Origin: Paenibacillus solanacearum
Lineage (GTDB): Bacteria; Bacillota; Bacilli; Paenibacillales; NBRC-103111
Assembly: GCF_910593845.1 (NCBI RefSeq)
Contig: NZ_CAJVAS010000002.1
Location: forward strand, 305,398 to 369,397
Direction: 5' to 3'
DNA: 64,000 bases
The translations under genes were made by a program, and so were the position numbers. The notes below the pieces were generated by a model. That model was not told the DNA's origin and did not search any database. It worked only from the letters and a program-made list of their open reading frames with translations. Of the stretch, positions 16,525-27,555 are shown piece after piece (the stretch's first letter is position 1; each line of letters starts with the position of its first letter).

Positions 16525-16741
16525 TCGTGCTGCCCCCTTTTGCATGACTCTCCCGTTCTTATTATATACCGAACGCCGGCCGGATGCTGATACAAAGATC
16601 ACAGGAAACGAACAACCCGTGGCGTTCGGCTTGCTCCATGTGCATGCAATCGCAAGGGCGTGGCCGGCCGTTCGAGCCACAAGCTCCGGGCCCGGGTTAT
16701 CCGCCTGCCAATCGCCCATTCGCCCGGCACCAGGCCCGGAC

Positions 16742-18124
16742 TTATTCCAGCATGCCGATCAGCCTCTCCATCTGCATCCCTCTCGAGCCCTTGATCAAAA
16801 TGACATCATCCTCCGCTTGTGCCGCCGCTTTCAGCTGCTCCGCAAGCGATTCCATTCGGTCGAACGAGCATACGCGTTCGGCTGGAAATGAAGCGGCTAC
16901 AGCCCCTTCGGCAATAGCCCGGCCGAGCCTCCCGAGCGTGAACACGAAGTCAACGGCGTCGCAAGAGATACCCTCGCCGACCTCGCGATGGTATTCCGTC
17001 TCCCGTTCGCCCAGCTCCAGCATGTCGCCGAGCACAAGAAACTTGCGGCGGTAGCCGTTCAGCTCGGCCAAGCTGCGGATCGCCGCTTTCATCGAAGCGG
17101 GCGAGGCATTCCATGCATCATTGATGATGTGATGGCCGCCTTGGGTGCGGATGCGCTCCATGCGCATCGGCGTTAAGGTCACCTGCCGCAGCCCTTCGGC
17201 GATCTGGCGGTGAGGCAGTCCGTACCGATCAGCAGCGGCATACGCGGCCAGCGCGTTGCCGACATGATGCAGGCCGAGCAGCGGCAGCTCCAGCCGATCC
17301 GGCCGGCCGTCGATCCGAAACGAAATGCCGCTGCCAGACTGCTCCTCATCCGTCGCAGCATACGTATTCCCGGCCTGCTGACCGAAGCGGATGACGTCCA
17401 CTGTTCCTTCCAGCTGCCGGATCGTCTCGCTCCCGGTTAACAGCGGTTCATCCCCGTTGATGATCAGCGCCCCGCCCGGCATGAGCCCTGCCGCGATTTC
17501 AAGCTTCGCCGCCGCAATTTCCTCTCTGGTACCGAGGTCGGCCAAATGGGACAAGCCGATCATCGTAATGATCGCCGCATCGGGACGCGCAAGCAGCGAC
17601 AAACGCTCGATCTGCCCCCGCTCGCTCATCCCCATCTCAATGATCGCGAAGTCGTCCGTTTCTTTCATATCCAGCAGCGTCAGCGGAACGCCGACCTGGC
17701 TGTTCAAGTTGCCCTGCGTTTTATGCACCCGGTAAGCCGTACGGAATATCGAATCCAGCATGTCTTTCGTCGATGTTTTGCCGTTGCTGCCCGTGACGGC
17801 GATGATCTTGACAGGCAGCTGGACGCGGTACGCGGCAGCCAGCCGTTGAAGCGCCGACAACGTATCGTCCACCATAATGAGCGGGATGTCTTCGGGAGGA
17901 TGCGGACGGTCTTTTTGCCATAAGGACGCGGCAGCCCCTTTCCTCATCGCCTCTTCTACGTACCGGTGTCCGTCGTCCAGACGAACGATCGGAACGAACA
18001 ACTGTCCCGGCACAATCGTCCTGGAATCAATGGAGACGCCTTGCGCGACAAGCCCCTCATACTCGAGCCTCAACCCTTCGCCCTGCGCCATCTGCTCGAT
18101 ATCTGCCAAAGATCGCTTGATCAT
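16742..18124 (-). CDS. murF: UDP-N-acetylmuramoyl-tripeptide--D-alanyl-D-alanine ligase
   Basis: 460 residues; the ATG at 18124 follows GGGGGAGGGAG. Adds D-Ala-D-Ala to UDP-MurNAc-tripeptide, the last cytoplasmic step before the lipid stage. N-terminal substrate domain with SIDSRTIVPGQLFVP, central ATPase with AVTGSNGKTSTKDML, then EMGMSERGQIERLS and the MurF-like HIINDAWNASPASMKAAI. The gene lies outside the division cluster seen at 57-64 kb, between leuD and the dehydrogenase. It may be the only murF, as in B. subtilis where murF lies by ddl, or a second copy. Confidence 0.95.
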   Translation of the reverse strand: MIKRSLADIEQMAQGEGLRLEYEGLVAQGVSIDSRTIVPGQLFVPIVRLDDGHRYVEEAMRKGAAASLWQKDRPHPPEDIPLIMVDDTLSALQRLAAAYRVQLPVKIIAVTGSNGKTSTKDMLDSIFRTAYRVHKTQGNLNSQVGVPLTLLDMKETDDFAIIEMGMSERGQIERLSLLARPDAAIITMIGLSHLADLGTREEIAAAKLEIAAGLMPGGALIINGDEPLLTGSETIRQLEGTVDVIRFGQQAGNTYAATDEEQSGSGISFRIDGRPDRLELPLLGLHHVGNALAAYAAADRYGLPHRQIAEGLRQVTLTPMRMERIRTQGGHHIINDAWNASPASMKAAIRSLAELNGYRRKFLVLGDMLELGERETEYHREVGEGISCDAVDFVFTLGRLGRAIAEGAVAASFPAERVCSFDRMESLAEQLKAAAQAEDDVILIKGSRGMQMERLIGMLE

Positions 18125-18199
18125 GATTGGCTCCCTCCCCCGTTCTCCCCATTATAGCCGCTCTGCTCTTGTCTTTAAAAGCGACGGTTGATCGCGAGT

Positions 18200-18240
18200 A
18201 AAAAGAAAAGCCTGCCTGGTCCTTCCGGACCTGACAGGCT
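18200..18240 (-). terminator. Terminator after leuD
   Basis: On the minus strand AGCCTGTCAGGTCC, a GGAA loop, then GGACCAGGCAGGCT followed by TTTTCTTTTT; the stem has one internal mismatch. It starts 13 bp past the leuD stop. Confidence 0.93.
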
Positions 18241-18253
18241 CGCGATATTGCGA

Positions 18254-18859
18254 TTATTTGTACGCAAGACGCGCGTTATGCGCCGCTTCGTACTGCGTGA
18301 TTTTATCCTCATGCTGAAGCGTCAGGCCGATATCGTCAAGCCCTTGCAGCAGAAACTGGCGGCGGTGCTCATCCAGATCGAAGCTGATGGAAAGGCCCTG
18401 ATCGTCGGTGATCTTCTTGCTCTCGAGATCGACGTTCAGCTTGTAGCCTTCCGCAGCCGTCGTGCGCTGGAACAGCTCTTCCACTTGCTCTTCGCTCAGC
18501 TTGATCGGCAAAATGCCGTTTTTGAAGCAGTTGTTGTAAAAAATGTCGGCGTAGGACGGCGCGATGATGACGCGGAATCCATAATCCTGAATCGCCCAAG
18601 GCGCGTGCTCGCGGGAGGAGCCGCAGCCGAAGTTGGCGCGGGAGACCAGCACCGAAGCACCTTGATAGCGTGGCTGGTTCAAGCTGAAACTTGAAATTTC
18701 TTTGCCGCTTTGGTCAAAGCGCCATTCGAAGAACAAAAACTGGCCGAAGCCGGAGCGCTCGATCCGCTTCAAAAATTGTTTGGGGATAATGGCGTCCGTA
18801 TCTACGTTGACGCGGTCCACCGGGCCCACAATACCGGTATGCTGTTTAAAAGCTTCCAT
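18254..18859 (-). CDS. leuD: 3-isopropylmalate dehydratase small subunit
   Basis: 201 residues, ATG at 18859 after GAGGAG. Partner of LeuC in isomerising 2-isopropylmalate to 3-isopropylmalate for leucine synthesis. Signature region [20 protein letters not shown], preceded by [14 protein letters not shown]; the swivelling aconitase domain fills most of the chain. It follows leuC by 32 bp and ends at a terminator, so leuCD form a two-gene unit here without leuA or leuB. Confidence 0.97.
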   Translation of the reverse strand: MEAFKQHTGIVGPVDRVNVDTDAIIPKQFLKRIERSGFGQFLFFEWRFDQSGKEISSFSLNQPRYQGASVLVSRANFGCGSSREHAPWAIQDYGFRVIIAPSYADIFYNNCFKNGILPIKLSEEQVEELFQRTTAAEGYKLNVDLESKKITDDQGLSISFDLDEHRRQFLLQGLDDIGLTLQHEDKITQYEAAHNARLAYK

Positions 18860-18891
18860 GTCCGTTACTCCTCACATCGATAAAATTTATA

Positions 18892-20310
<1,419 letters not shown>

Positions 20311-20407
20311 CGTTTCCACCTCAATTAATTAGGTATGCCAAAAAGGATTGCATATTGGATAATTCATATGGTACCATTTCCATCTTCATTGTTCCAAGAT
20401 ATAATAT

Positions 20408-20422
20408 CTATAACATTGATAG
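20408..20422. promoter_or_regulatory. Candidate LysR-type operator between leuC and the LysR gene
   Basis: CTATAACATTGATAG is an interrupted dyad with the T-N11-A form favoured by LysR-type regulators, in the divergent gap. TATAAT sequences at 20400-20405 and 20431-20436 flank it, but no well-spaced -35 was found. Confidence 0.4.
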
Positions 20423-20531
20423 GTTTTTGCTATAATAATGGATAAAGAGCAGGCTTCAGTCAAACCATCGCTCTTCATCCCACTTCCGCCGCGTGAGGGA
20501 ACGCGGTAATTATGCCAAGGAGAATAACCCG

Positions 20532-21419
20532 ATGGAACTTCGTCAACTCCAGTACGCTTTGCAAATCGCCATTGAAAAAAATTTCTCGCGCGCTGCCGAG
20601 AAGCTGCACATCGCCCAGCCATCGCTCAGCCAGCAGCTGTCCAAGCTGGAAAAAGAAATCGGCGTTCTGCTGTTCCAGCGAACGACGAACTCGGTGGAGG
20701 TCACTCATGCCGGGGCGCTGTTCGTGGAAAAGGCGCAAAACATTCTCGATATGGTCGAGCAGCTCAAAATCGAGATGGACGACATCTCGCAAATGCGCAA
20801 GGGCAAGCTTGTCGTCGGCAGCCTGCCGATTACCGGGGCGCATGTGCTGCCGCGCGTGCTCCCGGTGTTCCAGGAGCGATACCCGGAAATCGAGATCGTG
20901 CTCGTCGAGGATACGTCGGCTAACCTGGAGAACTTAACGGCCAGCGGGGGAGCCGATATCAGCCTGCTGTCGCTGCCGCTCTCCGATGAGGCGCTGGACT
21001 TTGAAGCGGTCATTGAAGAGGAGATCGTGCTCGCCGTCCCTCCGAATCACGGACTGGCGCGCGCCGAGGCGCCGGCCGATCTCAGACTGCTGAAGGACGA
21101 GCCGTTTATCGCGCTCAAGAAAGGGCAGGGCTTCCGGCAAATTACGCTGCAGCTGTGCAGCAAAGCCGGCTTTACGCCGAGAATCGTGTTCGAGAGCAGC
21201 AATATCGAAACGGTGCAATCGCTCGTCGCCGCCGGCATGGGCATCGCGTTCGTGCCCCACATGGTATCGAGAGGACGGTGGAGCGAGATTGCCCCCGCCT
21301 ACCTGCCGCTCTCGAACCGGCCGACGCGGACGCTGGTCGTTGCGTACCGCAAAGGACGCTACTTGTCCAAAGCCGTCGCCGCCTTCATGGATACGTTCCG
21401 CGAAGTGATGAAGCCGTAA
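20532..21419 (+). CDS. LysR-family transcriptional regulator
   Basis: 295 residues from the ATG at 20532, set by AAGGAG nine or so bases upstream. N-terminal winged helix-turn-helix MELRQLQYALQIAIEKNFSRAA with the recognition region PSLSQQLSKLEKEIG, then a helical linker and a two-lobed substrate-binding domain (GSLPITGAHVLPRVLPVFQERYPEIEI). The order and sequence style resemble the CynR/AlsR branch. Being divergent from leuCD it may respond to an intermediate of leucine synthesis, but the effector cannot be read from sequence. Confidence 0.93.
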   Translation: MELRQLQYALQIAIEKNFSRAAEKLHIAQPSLSQQLSKLEKEIGVLLFQRTTNSVEVTHAGALFVEKAQNILDMVEQLKIEMDDISQMRKGKLVVGSLPITGAHVLPRVLPVFQERYPEIEIVLVEDTSANLENLTASGGADISLLSLPLSDEALDFEAVIEEEIVLAVPPNHGLARAEAPADLRLLKDEPFIALKKGQGFRQITLQLCSKAGFTPRIVFESSNIETVQSLVAAGMGIAFVPHMVSRGRWSEIAPAYLPLSNRPTRTLVVAYRKGRYLSKAVAAFMDTFREVMKP

Positions 21420-21518
21420 TGACGGCTGTAGCCGACTGGAACCACGAACACGCCGTTTGCCGGCTCCGGTGCGACTCGACCAGCGCCAATATCGTGCCCC
21501 CGCGATCCGCTCCGGCTT

Positions 21519-22325
21519 TTATTCGTACAGATGAGGTCTGCGGTCTTCGAATATCGGGATGCGGCTGCGCACCTCCGGCACCGTCCCCATGTCGACTTGG
21601 GCGCGAATGATTTGTTCCGTGCCGTCGCCTTCCGCCAGCACCTCGCCCCAAGGATCGATGACCATGGAATGGCCGAAAAACTCCGTCGTTCCGCTGATCC
21701 CCACCCGGTTGCAGGAGACGACGAACATTTGGTTCTCGATCGCCCGCGCCATCAGCAGCGTACGCCAATGATGCAGCCGCGGGTTCGGCCATTCCGCCGG
21801 CACGAACAAGATTTGCGCGCCGCCGAGCGCCAGCTTTCTTGTCAGCTCCGGGAAGCGGATGTCGTAGCAGATCATCATGCCCGCCGGCACGCCATCCAGC
21901 TCCAGCTGCCCCACCCGGTCGCCGCTTTGCAGAAACTTTTCCTCGTCCATCAGCCTGAACAAATGGATTTTGGAGTAATCCGCGATTTGCCGGCCTTCCC
22001 TGTCATAAGCATACATCGTATTGTATACGCCGCCGGCTTTCTTCTCCGCGATCGATCCGCCGATGATCATGACGCCGTGCTTCCGGCTAAAGGCCGACAG
22101 CAGCGCCTTCGTGCGCTCGCCGTTTACGTCGGACAGTTCGTGAATTCGCTCCAGCGCATAGCCGGTGTTCCACATTTCCGGGAACAGAATAACGTCCGGC
22201 TTCGTAGCATGCGCCACCGCCTGCTCCAGCATTTGTTCCAGCTTGGCGTAGTTGCGTTCCGGTTCGCCGATCGCGATATCCATCTGCAGCAGCGCCAAGT
22301 TCCATACTGTATGTGCCATTTGCAT
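21519..22325 (-). CDS. mtnU: Carbon-nitrogen hydrolase (nitrilase family), MtnU-like
   Basis: 268 residues, ATG at 22325 after AGGTG; a second ATG two codons in is possible. Catalytic triad visible: Glu in LFPEMWNTGY, Lys in YSKIHLF, Cys in MMICYDIRFPE. The family hydrolyses small amides such as 2-oxoglutaramate or ketoglutaramate-like omega-amides. In B. subtilis the homologue ykrU (mtnU) lies beside the methionine-salvage transaminase, and here too it is divergent from mtnE. The likely job is to remove alpha-keto amide left when glutamine donates nitrogen to ketomethylthiobutyrate. The salvage link is inferred from context. Confidence 0.85.
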   Translation of the reverse strand: MQMAHTVWNLALLQMDIAIGEPERNYAKLEQMLEQAVAHATKPDVILFPEMWNTGYALERIHELSDVNGERTKALLSAFSRKHGVMIIGGSIAEKKAGGVYNTMYAYDREGRQIADYSKIHLFRLMDEEKFLQSGDRVGQLELDGVPAGMMICYDIRFPELTRKLALGGAQILFVPAEWPNPRLHHWRTLLMARAIENQMFVVSCNRVGISGTTEFFGHSMVIDPWGEVLAEGDGTEQIIRAQVDMGTVPEVRSRIPIFEDRRPHLYE

Positions 22326-22593
22326 TCTTCACCTTTCTCCCTGCATGGTTGCAGCATTGCTTCCTATATATGATAGTGCAAGCGCGCAGCAACTTCAATG
22401 ACAGGATGCGGCAAGGGACGCTGATGATTTCTCGCGTCCGGCTTTCCGGCTAATCACTCCCCTCCTGCCGCCTTCCAGCAAGGCGCCGCCCAGTATACAC
22501 TGTCCAGTTTTCATGTTACATTAATCATATCCGCTTAAACGGTCTTTTTTTGTTGTTTCAAGCGATTCTACATAAAAATGGAGTGAACCATAG

Positions 22594-23799
22594 ATGAATT
22601 CATCCAGTCCATCCCCGGTCAGCGCCTTCCCGATCCGTCCGGCCGACCGCCTCCAGTCCCTTCCGACCCAGTTCTTCGCCAAGCTGGTGAGCCGGGCGAA
22701 CGAACAGATCGCCGCCGGTCACGACGTGATCAATCTCGGACAAGGCAACCCCGACCGCCCTACGCCGCCGCATATCGTGCGCGCCCTGCAGGAAGCGGCG
22801 GAAAACCCGCAGTACCACAAATACCCGCCGTTCAATGGCTTTTTGTTTTTAAAGCAAGCGGTCGCGCAGCGGTATAAAGAAGACTACGGCGTAGATCTCG
22901 ACCCGGAGACGGAAGTTGCGATCTTGTTCGGCGGCAAAACCGGGCTCGTCGAAATCGCCCAATGCCTGCTCAATCCCGGCGATGTGTGCCTTGTACCCGA
23001 CCCGGGATACCCGGACTACTGGTCCGGCGTTGCGCTGTCCGGCGCCCGCATGGCGTTCATGCCGCTTCGCGAGTCGAACCGCTTTTTGCCTGATTACAGC
23101 GAACTGTCGGCGGACGATCTCAACAAAGCGAAGCTCATGTTCATCAACTACCCGAACAATCCGACGGCGGTGTCCGCTCCCGCTTCATTCTACGACGAGA
23201 CGATCCGCTTCGCGGCGAAGCATAATATCGTCGTCGCGAGCGACTTCGCGTACGGGGCGATCGGCTTCGACGGCCAGAAGCCCGTCAGCTTCCTGCAGCA
23301 GCCGGGAGCCAAGGAAGTCGGCGTCGAGTTTTATACGCTGTCCAAGACCTACAACATGGCAGGCTGGCGCGTCGGCTTCGCGCTCGGCAACCGGGAAGTC
23401 GTCCGCATGATCAACCTGATTCAGGATCATTACTACTGCAGCTTGTTCGGCGGCATTCAAGTCGCGGCGGCGGCAGCGCTGACCGGTCCGCAGGATTGCG
23501 TAAGCGAGCTCGTGTCGGTCTACCAGAGCCGGCGCGACGCCCTCTTCGCCTCCCTGGACCGGATCGGCTGGCAGGCGAACCGCTCACAGGGCTCCTTCTT
23601 CACCTGGCTGCCCGTGCCGAAGGGCTATACCTCGGCTTCGCTGGCCGATCAGCTGCTGACGGAAGCGAAGATCGTCGTCGCGCCCGGCATCGGCTTCGGG
23701 GAGAGCGGCGAAGGATATGTAAGGCTGGGACTGCTCAGCTCGGAGGCCAGATTGCAGGAAGCAGTAGAGCGGATCGCGAAGCTGAACCTGTTCGGATGA
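22594..23799 (+). CDS. mtnE: Methionine-salvage aminotransferase
   Basis: 401 residues, ATG at 22594 after GGAGTG. Class I fold PLP aminotransferase: substrate-side INLGQGNPDRPTPPHIV, the YPNNPTA loop, Asp in VVASDFAYG, and PLP Lys in TLSKTYNMAGWRVGF near residue 250. The closest pattern I recall is B. subtilis MtnE (YkrV), which converts 4-methylthio-2-oxobutyrate to methionine. The divergent mtnU gene and downstream mtnWXB support it. No SAM riboswitch was found upstream (22326-22593). Confidence 0.85.
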   Translation: MNSSSPSPVSAFPIRPADRLQSLPTQFFAKLVSRANEQIAAGHDVINLGQGNPDRPTPPHIVRALQEAAENPQYHKYPPFNGFLFLKQAVAQRYKEDYGVDLDPETEVAILFGGKTGLVEIAQCLLNPGDVCLVPDPGYPDYWSGVALSGARMAFMPLRESNRFLPDYSELSADDLNKAKLMFINYPNNPTAVSAPASFYDETIRFAAKHNIVVASDFAYGAIGFDGQKPVSFLQQPGAKEVGVEFYTLSKTYNMAGWRVGFALGNREVVRMINLIQDHYYCSLFGGIQVAAAAALTGPQDCVSELVSVYQSRRDALFASLDRIGWQANRSQGSFFTWLPVPKGYTSASLADQLLTEAKIVVAPGIGFGESGEGYVRLGLLSSEARLQEAVERIAKLNLFG

Positions 23800-23803
23800 C
23801 ACC

Positions 23804-23832
23804 TTTACAAAGGCTAACCGGCGTGCTATCCT
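23804..23832 (+). promoter_or_regulatory. Predicted sigma-A promoter of proBAC
   Basis: TTTACA (23804-23809) and TATCCT (23827-23832) with a 17-base spacer, ending just before the T-box leader. The -35 matches five of six and the -10 four of six. Confidence 0.5.
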
Positions 23833-23837
23833 TATAG

Positions 23838-24078
23838 GAAAGTGAAACGTATTGATGGGAATAGTAGGAAGCGTCCACGCGTGCCAGAGAGTAAATTCCA
23901 CCGGCTGAGAGAATTTACCGCGATGCCTTGCCGAACCCGCCCCTGAACGGTCAACGAAGAGTTGAACGGCGCCCTGCCGTTACTAGGGATGGAAGACGGA
24001 TGAGCGCTGCTCATCAATTAAGGTGGTACCGCGGAAGTTAGAAGGCTTTCGTCCTTAGAGGACGGGGCCTTTTTCGTT
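23838..24078 (+). ncRNA. T-box leader (proline) controlling proBAC
   Basis: tRNA-sensing 5' leader. The T-box core AAGGTGGTACCGCGG is at 24020-24034, and an intrinsic terminator follows (stem with CGTCC/GGACG, T run ending near 24076). Stem I features precede it: the AGTAGGAAGCG region, CCAGAGAG, GGCTGAGAG, then GCCGAACCCGCCCCTGAAC. In the usual GAA-codon-purine setting the specifier is CCC at 23936-23938, a proline codon. Uncharged tRNA-Pro would allow read-through into proB, as in the B. subtilis proBA T-box. The leader fills the gap between mtnE and proB. Confidence 0.92.
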
Positions 24079-24187
24079 TTTCCCCGGTCCTTGCTCCCGC
24101 TCGCGCGACACCCGGGGACTTTGTTGAATCGATACGCCGGGTAGCGCTGAATCGCACATTTATTGTCCAGAAAGAAGGTTGCATATC

Positions 24188-25318
24188 ATGCAGCAGACGA
24201 TCGTTGTCAAAATCGGCAGCAGCTCGCTAACGTCCGACGAAGGAGGACTGAATCGAGACAAAATCATGTTTTTCGCCGGAGAGCTTGCGGCGCTGCATCG
24301 TCAAGGCTACTCCGTGCTGCTCGTCACCTCCGGCGCCGTCGCCGCAGGCTTCCGCCAGCTGGGGTATACGTCCCGGCCGAAACTTTTGCACGAGAAGCAA
24401 GCCTCCGCGTCGGTCGGGCAGGCGCTGCTCATGCAGGCTTATCACGAAGCGTTCGCCCGGCACGATGTCCGCGTCGGCCAAATTTTGCTGACGCGGCCGG
24501 ACTTTTCCAATCGCAAACGAATCCATAATGCGCTGATGACGATCGACGAACTGCTTCGCCGCCGCATCGTTCCGATCATTAACGAGAACGACACCGTCTC
24601 GGTCGACGAACTCAAGTTCAGCGAGAACGATACGCTGTCCGCCCTGGTCGCCAATCTCGTCCGCGCGCGCAGATTGCTGATCTTGACCGATACGGACGGC
24701 TTATACACCGCCGACCCGCGCAAGCATGCCGATGCGACGCGAATCGACCGCGTGCTGGAGCTGAGCGAAGACATCTTCCGGGTCGCCGGCGGGTCCGGCT
24801 CCATGGTCGGCACCGGCGGCATGCGCTCGAAGATCGAGGCGGCCCGCGTCGCGATGCGCGGCGGTGTGCCGGTGTTCATCGGCCAGGTGACGGAGCCGGG
24901 CGATTTGTCCGACGCCGTGGACGGCAGCGGGAAAGGGACGTATTTCGATACGGACGCCCACAACCTACCGATGAAGAAGCAATGGCTCGGCTTTCATTCC
25001 GAGCCGCAGGGCTTCGTCGCTGTGGACCACGGCGCCGAGGCAGCGCTTGTCACCGGCGGCAAAAGCTTGCTCCCGGCGGGCGTCAAGGAAGTACGCGGCG
25101 AATTCCACCCCGGCGATGTCATCGAGGTAACGAACACGAACGGCCAGACGATTGGCCGCGGCGTCGTCAATTACGCTTCGTGGCAGCTGCAGGCGGTCGC
25201 CGGCATGAGCACCGAGGAAGTGCAAAAGCGGATCGAAGTGATCCGCATCGAAGTCATTCACCGCGACGAATGGATTACGCTTGCCGAAAAACATAAGGTT
25301 CACGATATGACTCCATAA
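24188..25318 (+). CDS. proB: Glutamate 5-kinase
   Basis: 376 residues from the ATG at 24188, nine bases after GAAGG. Phosphorylates glutamate, the first step of proline synthesis. Amino-acid kinase domain: VVKIGSSSLT at the start, VLLVTSGAVAAGF, PIINENDTVSVDE, LTDTDGLYTADPR and GTGGMRSKIEAARVA. A C-terminal PUA domain runs from about 280 to 365 (LLPAGVKEVRGEFHPGDVIEV). Regulated by the T-box upstream and probably by proline feedback on the kinase domain. Confidence 0.97.
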   Translation: MQQTIVVKIGSSSLTSDEGGLNRDKIMFFAGELAALHRQGYSVLLVTSGAVAAGFRQLGYTSRPKLLHEKQASASVGQALLMQAYHEAFARHDVRVGQILLTRPDFSNRKRIHNALMTIDELLRRRIVPIINENDTVSVDELKFSENDTLSALVANLVRARRLLILTDTDGLYTADPRKHADATRIDRVLELSEDIFRVAGGSGSMVGTGGMRSKIEAARVAMRGGVPVFIGQVTEPGDLSDAVDGSGKGTYFDTDAHNLPMKKQWLGFHSEPQGFVAVDHGAEAALVTGGKSLLPAGVKEVRGEFHPGDVIEVTNTNGQTIGRGVVNYASWQLQAVAGMSTEEVQKRIEVIRIEVIHRDEWITLAEKHKVHDMTP

Positions 25319-25363
25319 GCAAATGATGGAGGTTAACTACTTACGTATAGGGGGAGAAACCAG

Positions 25364-26638
25364 ATGACGATGACAAGCCAAGCCCATACGGTCAGCGAAA
25401 CCGTACAAAAGGCGACTCTTGCCAAAAAAGCAGCTCCAAGGCTGGGCCTGCTGACAACGGAACAAAAAAACAAGGCGCTCCTGCAGATGGCTGATGCACT
25501 CGTAGCCGAAGCCCCGTCGATTATCGCCGCCAACGGCGAGGATTTACAGCGCGGCCGGGAAAACGGCACCTCGGAAGCGCTGCTTGACCGGCTGGCGCTG
25601 AACCCGCAGCGGATCGAAGCGATGGCGGACGGTCTGCGTCAAGTGACGCATTTGACCGATCCGATCGGAGAAACGCTGGAATCGTTCGAACGCCCGAACG
25701 GTCTGCAGATCCGCAAAATCCGCGTGCCGCTCGGCGTCGTCGCTATGATCTACGAAGCGCGCCCGAACGTGACGGTGGACGCAGCGGGATTATGTCTCAA
25801 GACAGGCAACGCGGTTGTGCTGCGCGGCAGCTCCTCCGCCCTTTCTTCGAATAAGCGCATCGTGGAAGTGCTGCATGGCGCGCTCGCCGAAACCGACGTG
25901 CCGGCCGACGCGCTGCAACTGATCGTCGACCCAAGCCGTTCCTCCGTGGACGAATTGATGAAGCTGAACGGCCTGATCGACGTCATCATTCCGCGCGGCG
26001 GCGCAGCGCTGATCAACAACGTCGTGAAAAACGCTTCCGTGCCTGTCATCGAAACCGGCGCAGGCATTTGCCATACGTACATCGATGAGAGCGCGCAGCT
26101 CGAGATGGCGCTGCAAATCGCCGTCAACGCCAAAGTGCAGCGGCCTTCGGTGTGCAATTCGATGGAGACACTGCTCGTGCACCGCGCTTTTGCCGAACGC
26201 CATCTGGGTCTCGTTGCGGATCAGTTCGTTCAGCAGCGCGTCGAGCTTCGCGGCGATGCGAACGCCCGGAAGCTCGTGCCGGCGATCAATGAAGCATCGG
26301 CGCAAGACTGGGATACCGAATACAACGATTATATTTTGAACGTGCGCGTCGTCGATAGCCTGGATGACGCGCTCGAGCATATTCGAGCGCACAGCACGAT
26401 GCATTCCGAATGCATCGTGACGGAAGACGCGGCGAACGCCGCCCGCTTCCTGCAGGAAGTCGATGCAGCCGCCGTCTACCATAACGCCTCCACCCGCTTC
26501 ACCGACGGGTTCGAATTCGGATTCGGCGCGGAGATCGGCATCAGCACGCAGAAGCTGCACGCTCGCGGCCCGATGGGGCTGCCTGAATTGACTTCGATCA
26601 AATACTGCGTCACCGGCAGCGGCCAAATCCGCGGTTAA
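25364..26638 (+). CDS. proA: Gamma-glutamyl phosphate reductase
   Basis: 424 residues, ATG at 25364 after AGGGGGAG. Aldehyde-dehydrogenase-fold enzyme that reduces glutamyl 5-phosphate with NADPH to glutamate semialdehyde. Recognisable stretches: LGVVAMIYEARPNVTVDA, CLKTGNAVVLRGSSSA, PRGGAALINNVVKNASVPV, the catalytic Cys in RPSVCNSMETLLVH, and the end GFEFGFGAEIGISTQKLHA. It follows proB by 45 bp in the same operon. Confidence 0.97.
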   Translation: MTMTSQAHTVSETVQKATLAKKAAPRLGLLTTEQKNKALLQMADALVAEAPSIIAANGEDLQRGRENGTSEALLDRLALNPQRIEAMADGLRQVTHLTDPIGETLESFERPNGLQIRKIRVPLGVVAMIYEARPNVTVDAAGLCLKTGNAVVLRGSSSALSSNKRIVEVLHGALAETDVPADALQLIVDPSRSSVDELMKLNGLIDVIIPRGGAALINNVVKNASVPVIETGAGICHTYIDESAQLEMALQIAVNAKVQRPSVCNSMETLLVHRAFAERHLGLVADQFVQQRVELRGDANARKLVPAINEASAQDWDTEYNDYILNVRVVDSLDDALEHIRAHSTMHSECIVTEDAANAARFLQEVDAAAVYHNASTRFTDGFEFGFGAEIGISTQKLHARGPMGLPELTSIKYCVTGSGQIRG

Positions 26639-26670
26639 TCCGCACATAGCGAAGAAAGGGGCTACATTCG

Positions 26671-27540
26671 ATGACATCCTCTATATCTCAGGCGAGCATG
26701 GCCTTTATCGGCGCAGGCTCGATGGCCGAAGCGATTATCCGCGGCTTAACCGCGAAGGGCGAAGGGCCGGCAAGCCGCCTCTTCGTCATCAATCGTTCGG
26801 ACACGGCCAAGCTGGAGTCGCTTCACGCGCGTTACGGCGTCAGCTATGCCGCGTCGCAAGGGCAAAAGGACGAAGCGATCTCTCACGCGGATATTATCGT
26901 ACTCGCATTCAAGCCGAAGGACGCCGTGGATGGGCTGATCGGTATCCGTTCGCTTGTGCGTCCGGAGCAGCTGATCGTATCCGTTATCGCCGGCATGTCG
27001 ATCGATACGATCAAAGGACTGCTCGGCAGCGACAGCCAGCCGGTCGTCCGCACGATGCCGAACACTTCGAGCACGATCGGGCTCGGCGCCACCGGCATCA
27101 GCTTCTCTTCCACCGTTAGCACCGATCAGCGTGAGCTGGCGCTCGCGATGTTCGGCGCGACCGGCATCGTCTCCGTTGTCGACGAACCGCTGCTGAATGC
27201 CGTAAACGGCGTTTCCGGCAGCGGTCCCGCTTATATTTATTATATGATGGAAGCGATGATCGCCGGCGGCGTCGAGCTCGGCCTCGATCCGGAAGAAGCG
27301 CGCCGCCTTACGGTGCAAACCGTGCTGGGCGCCGCGCACATGGTGCAGACGACCGGCGAAGATCCGGCGGAGCTGCGCCGCAAAGTAACGTCCCCGGGCG
27401 GAACGACGCAAGCGGCGATCGAAACGCTCGACAGCCACGGCTTTGCCGAAGGCGTCGCCAAGGCGATGGTCCGCTGCGCGGAACGCGCCGGCGAGATGGG
27501 CGCGGCGATCAGCGCATCCGTCACTTCCCAAACCAAATAA
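26671..27540 (+). CDS. proC: Pyrroline-5-carboxylate reductase
   Basis: 289 residues, ATG at 26671 after GAAAGGGG. Final step of proline synthesis, using NAD(P)H. N-terminal Rossmann motif MAFIGAGSMAEAIIRGL; family signature in the second half with NAVNGVSGSGPAYIYYMMEA and KVTSPGGTTQAAIETLDSHG. Proline operons of Bacillus often lack proC, so having proB-proA-proC together gives the full route from glutamate under one leader. The next gene, mtnW, starts only 15 bp later. Confidence 0.96.
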   Translation: MTSSISQASMAFIGAGSMAEAIIRGLTAKGEGPASRLFVINRSDTAKLESLHARYGVSYAASQGQKDEAISHADIIVLAFKPKDAVDGLIGIRSLVRPEQLIVSVIAGMSIDTIKGLLGSDSQPVVRTMPNTSSTIGLGATGISFSSTVSTDQRELALAMFGATGIVSVVDEPLLNAVNGVSGSGPAYIYYMMEAMIAGGVELGLDPEEARRLTVQTVLGAAHMVQTTGEDPAELRRKVTSPGGTTQAAIETLDSHGFAEGVAKAMVRCAERAGEMGAAISASVTSQTK

Positions 27541-27555
27541 AGTAGGTGTATTTCA

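Noticed and set aside
22326..22593. SAM riboswitch before mtnE or mtnU
   Set aside because: None of the conserved S-box core segments could be found on either strand.
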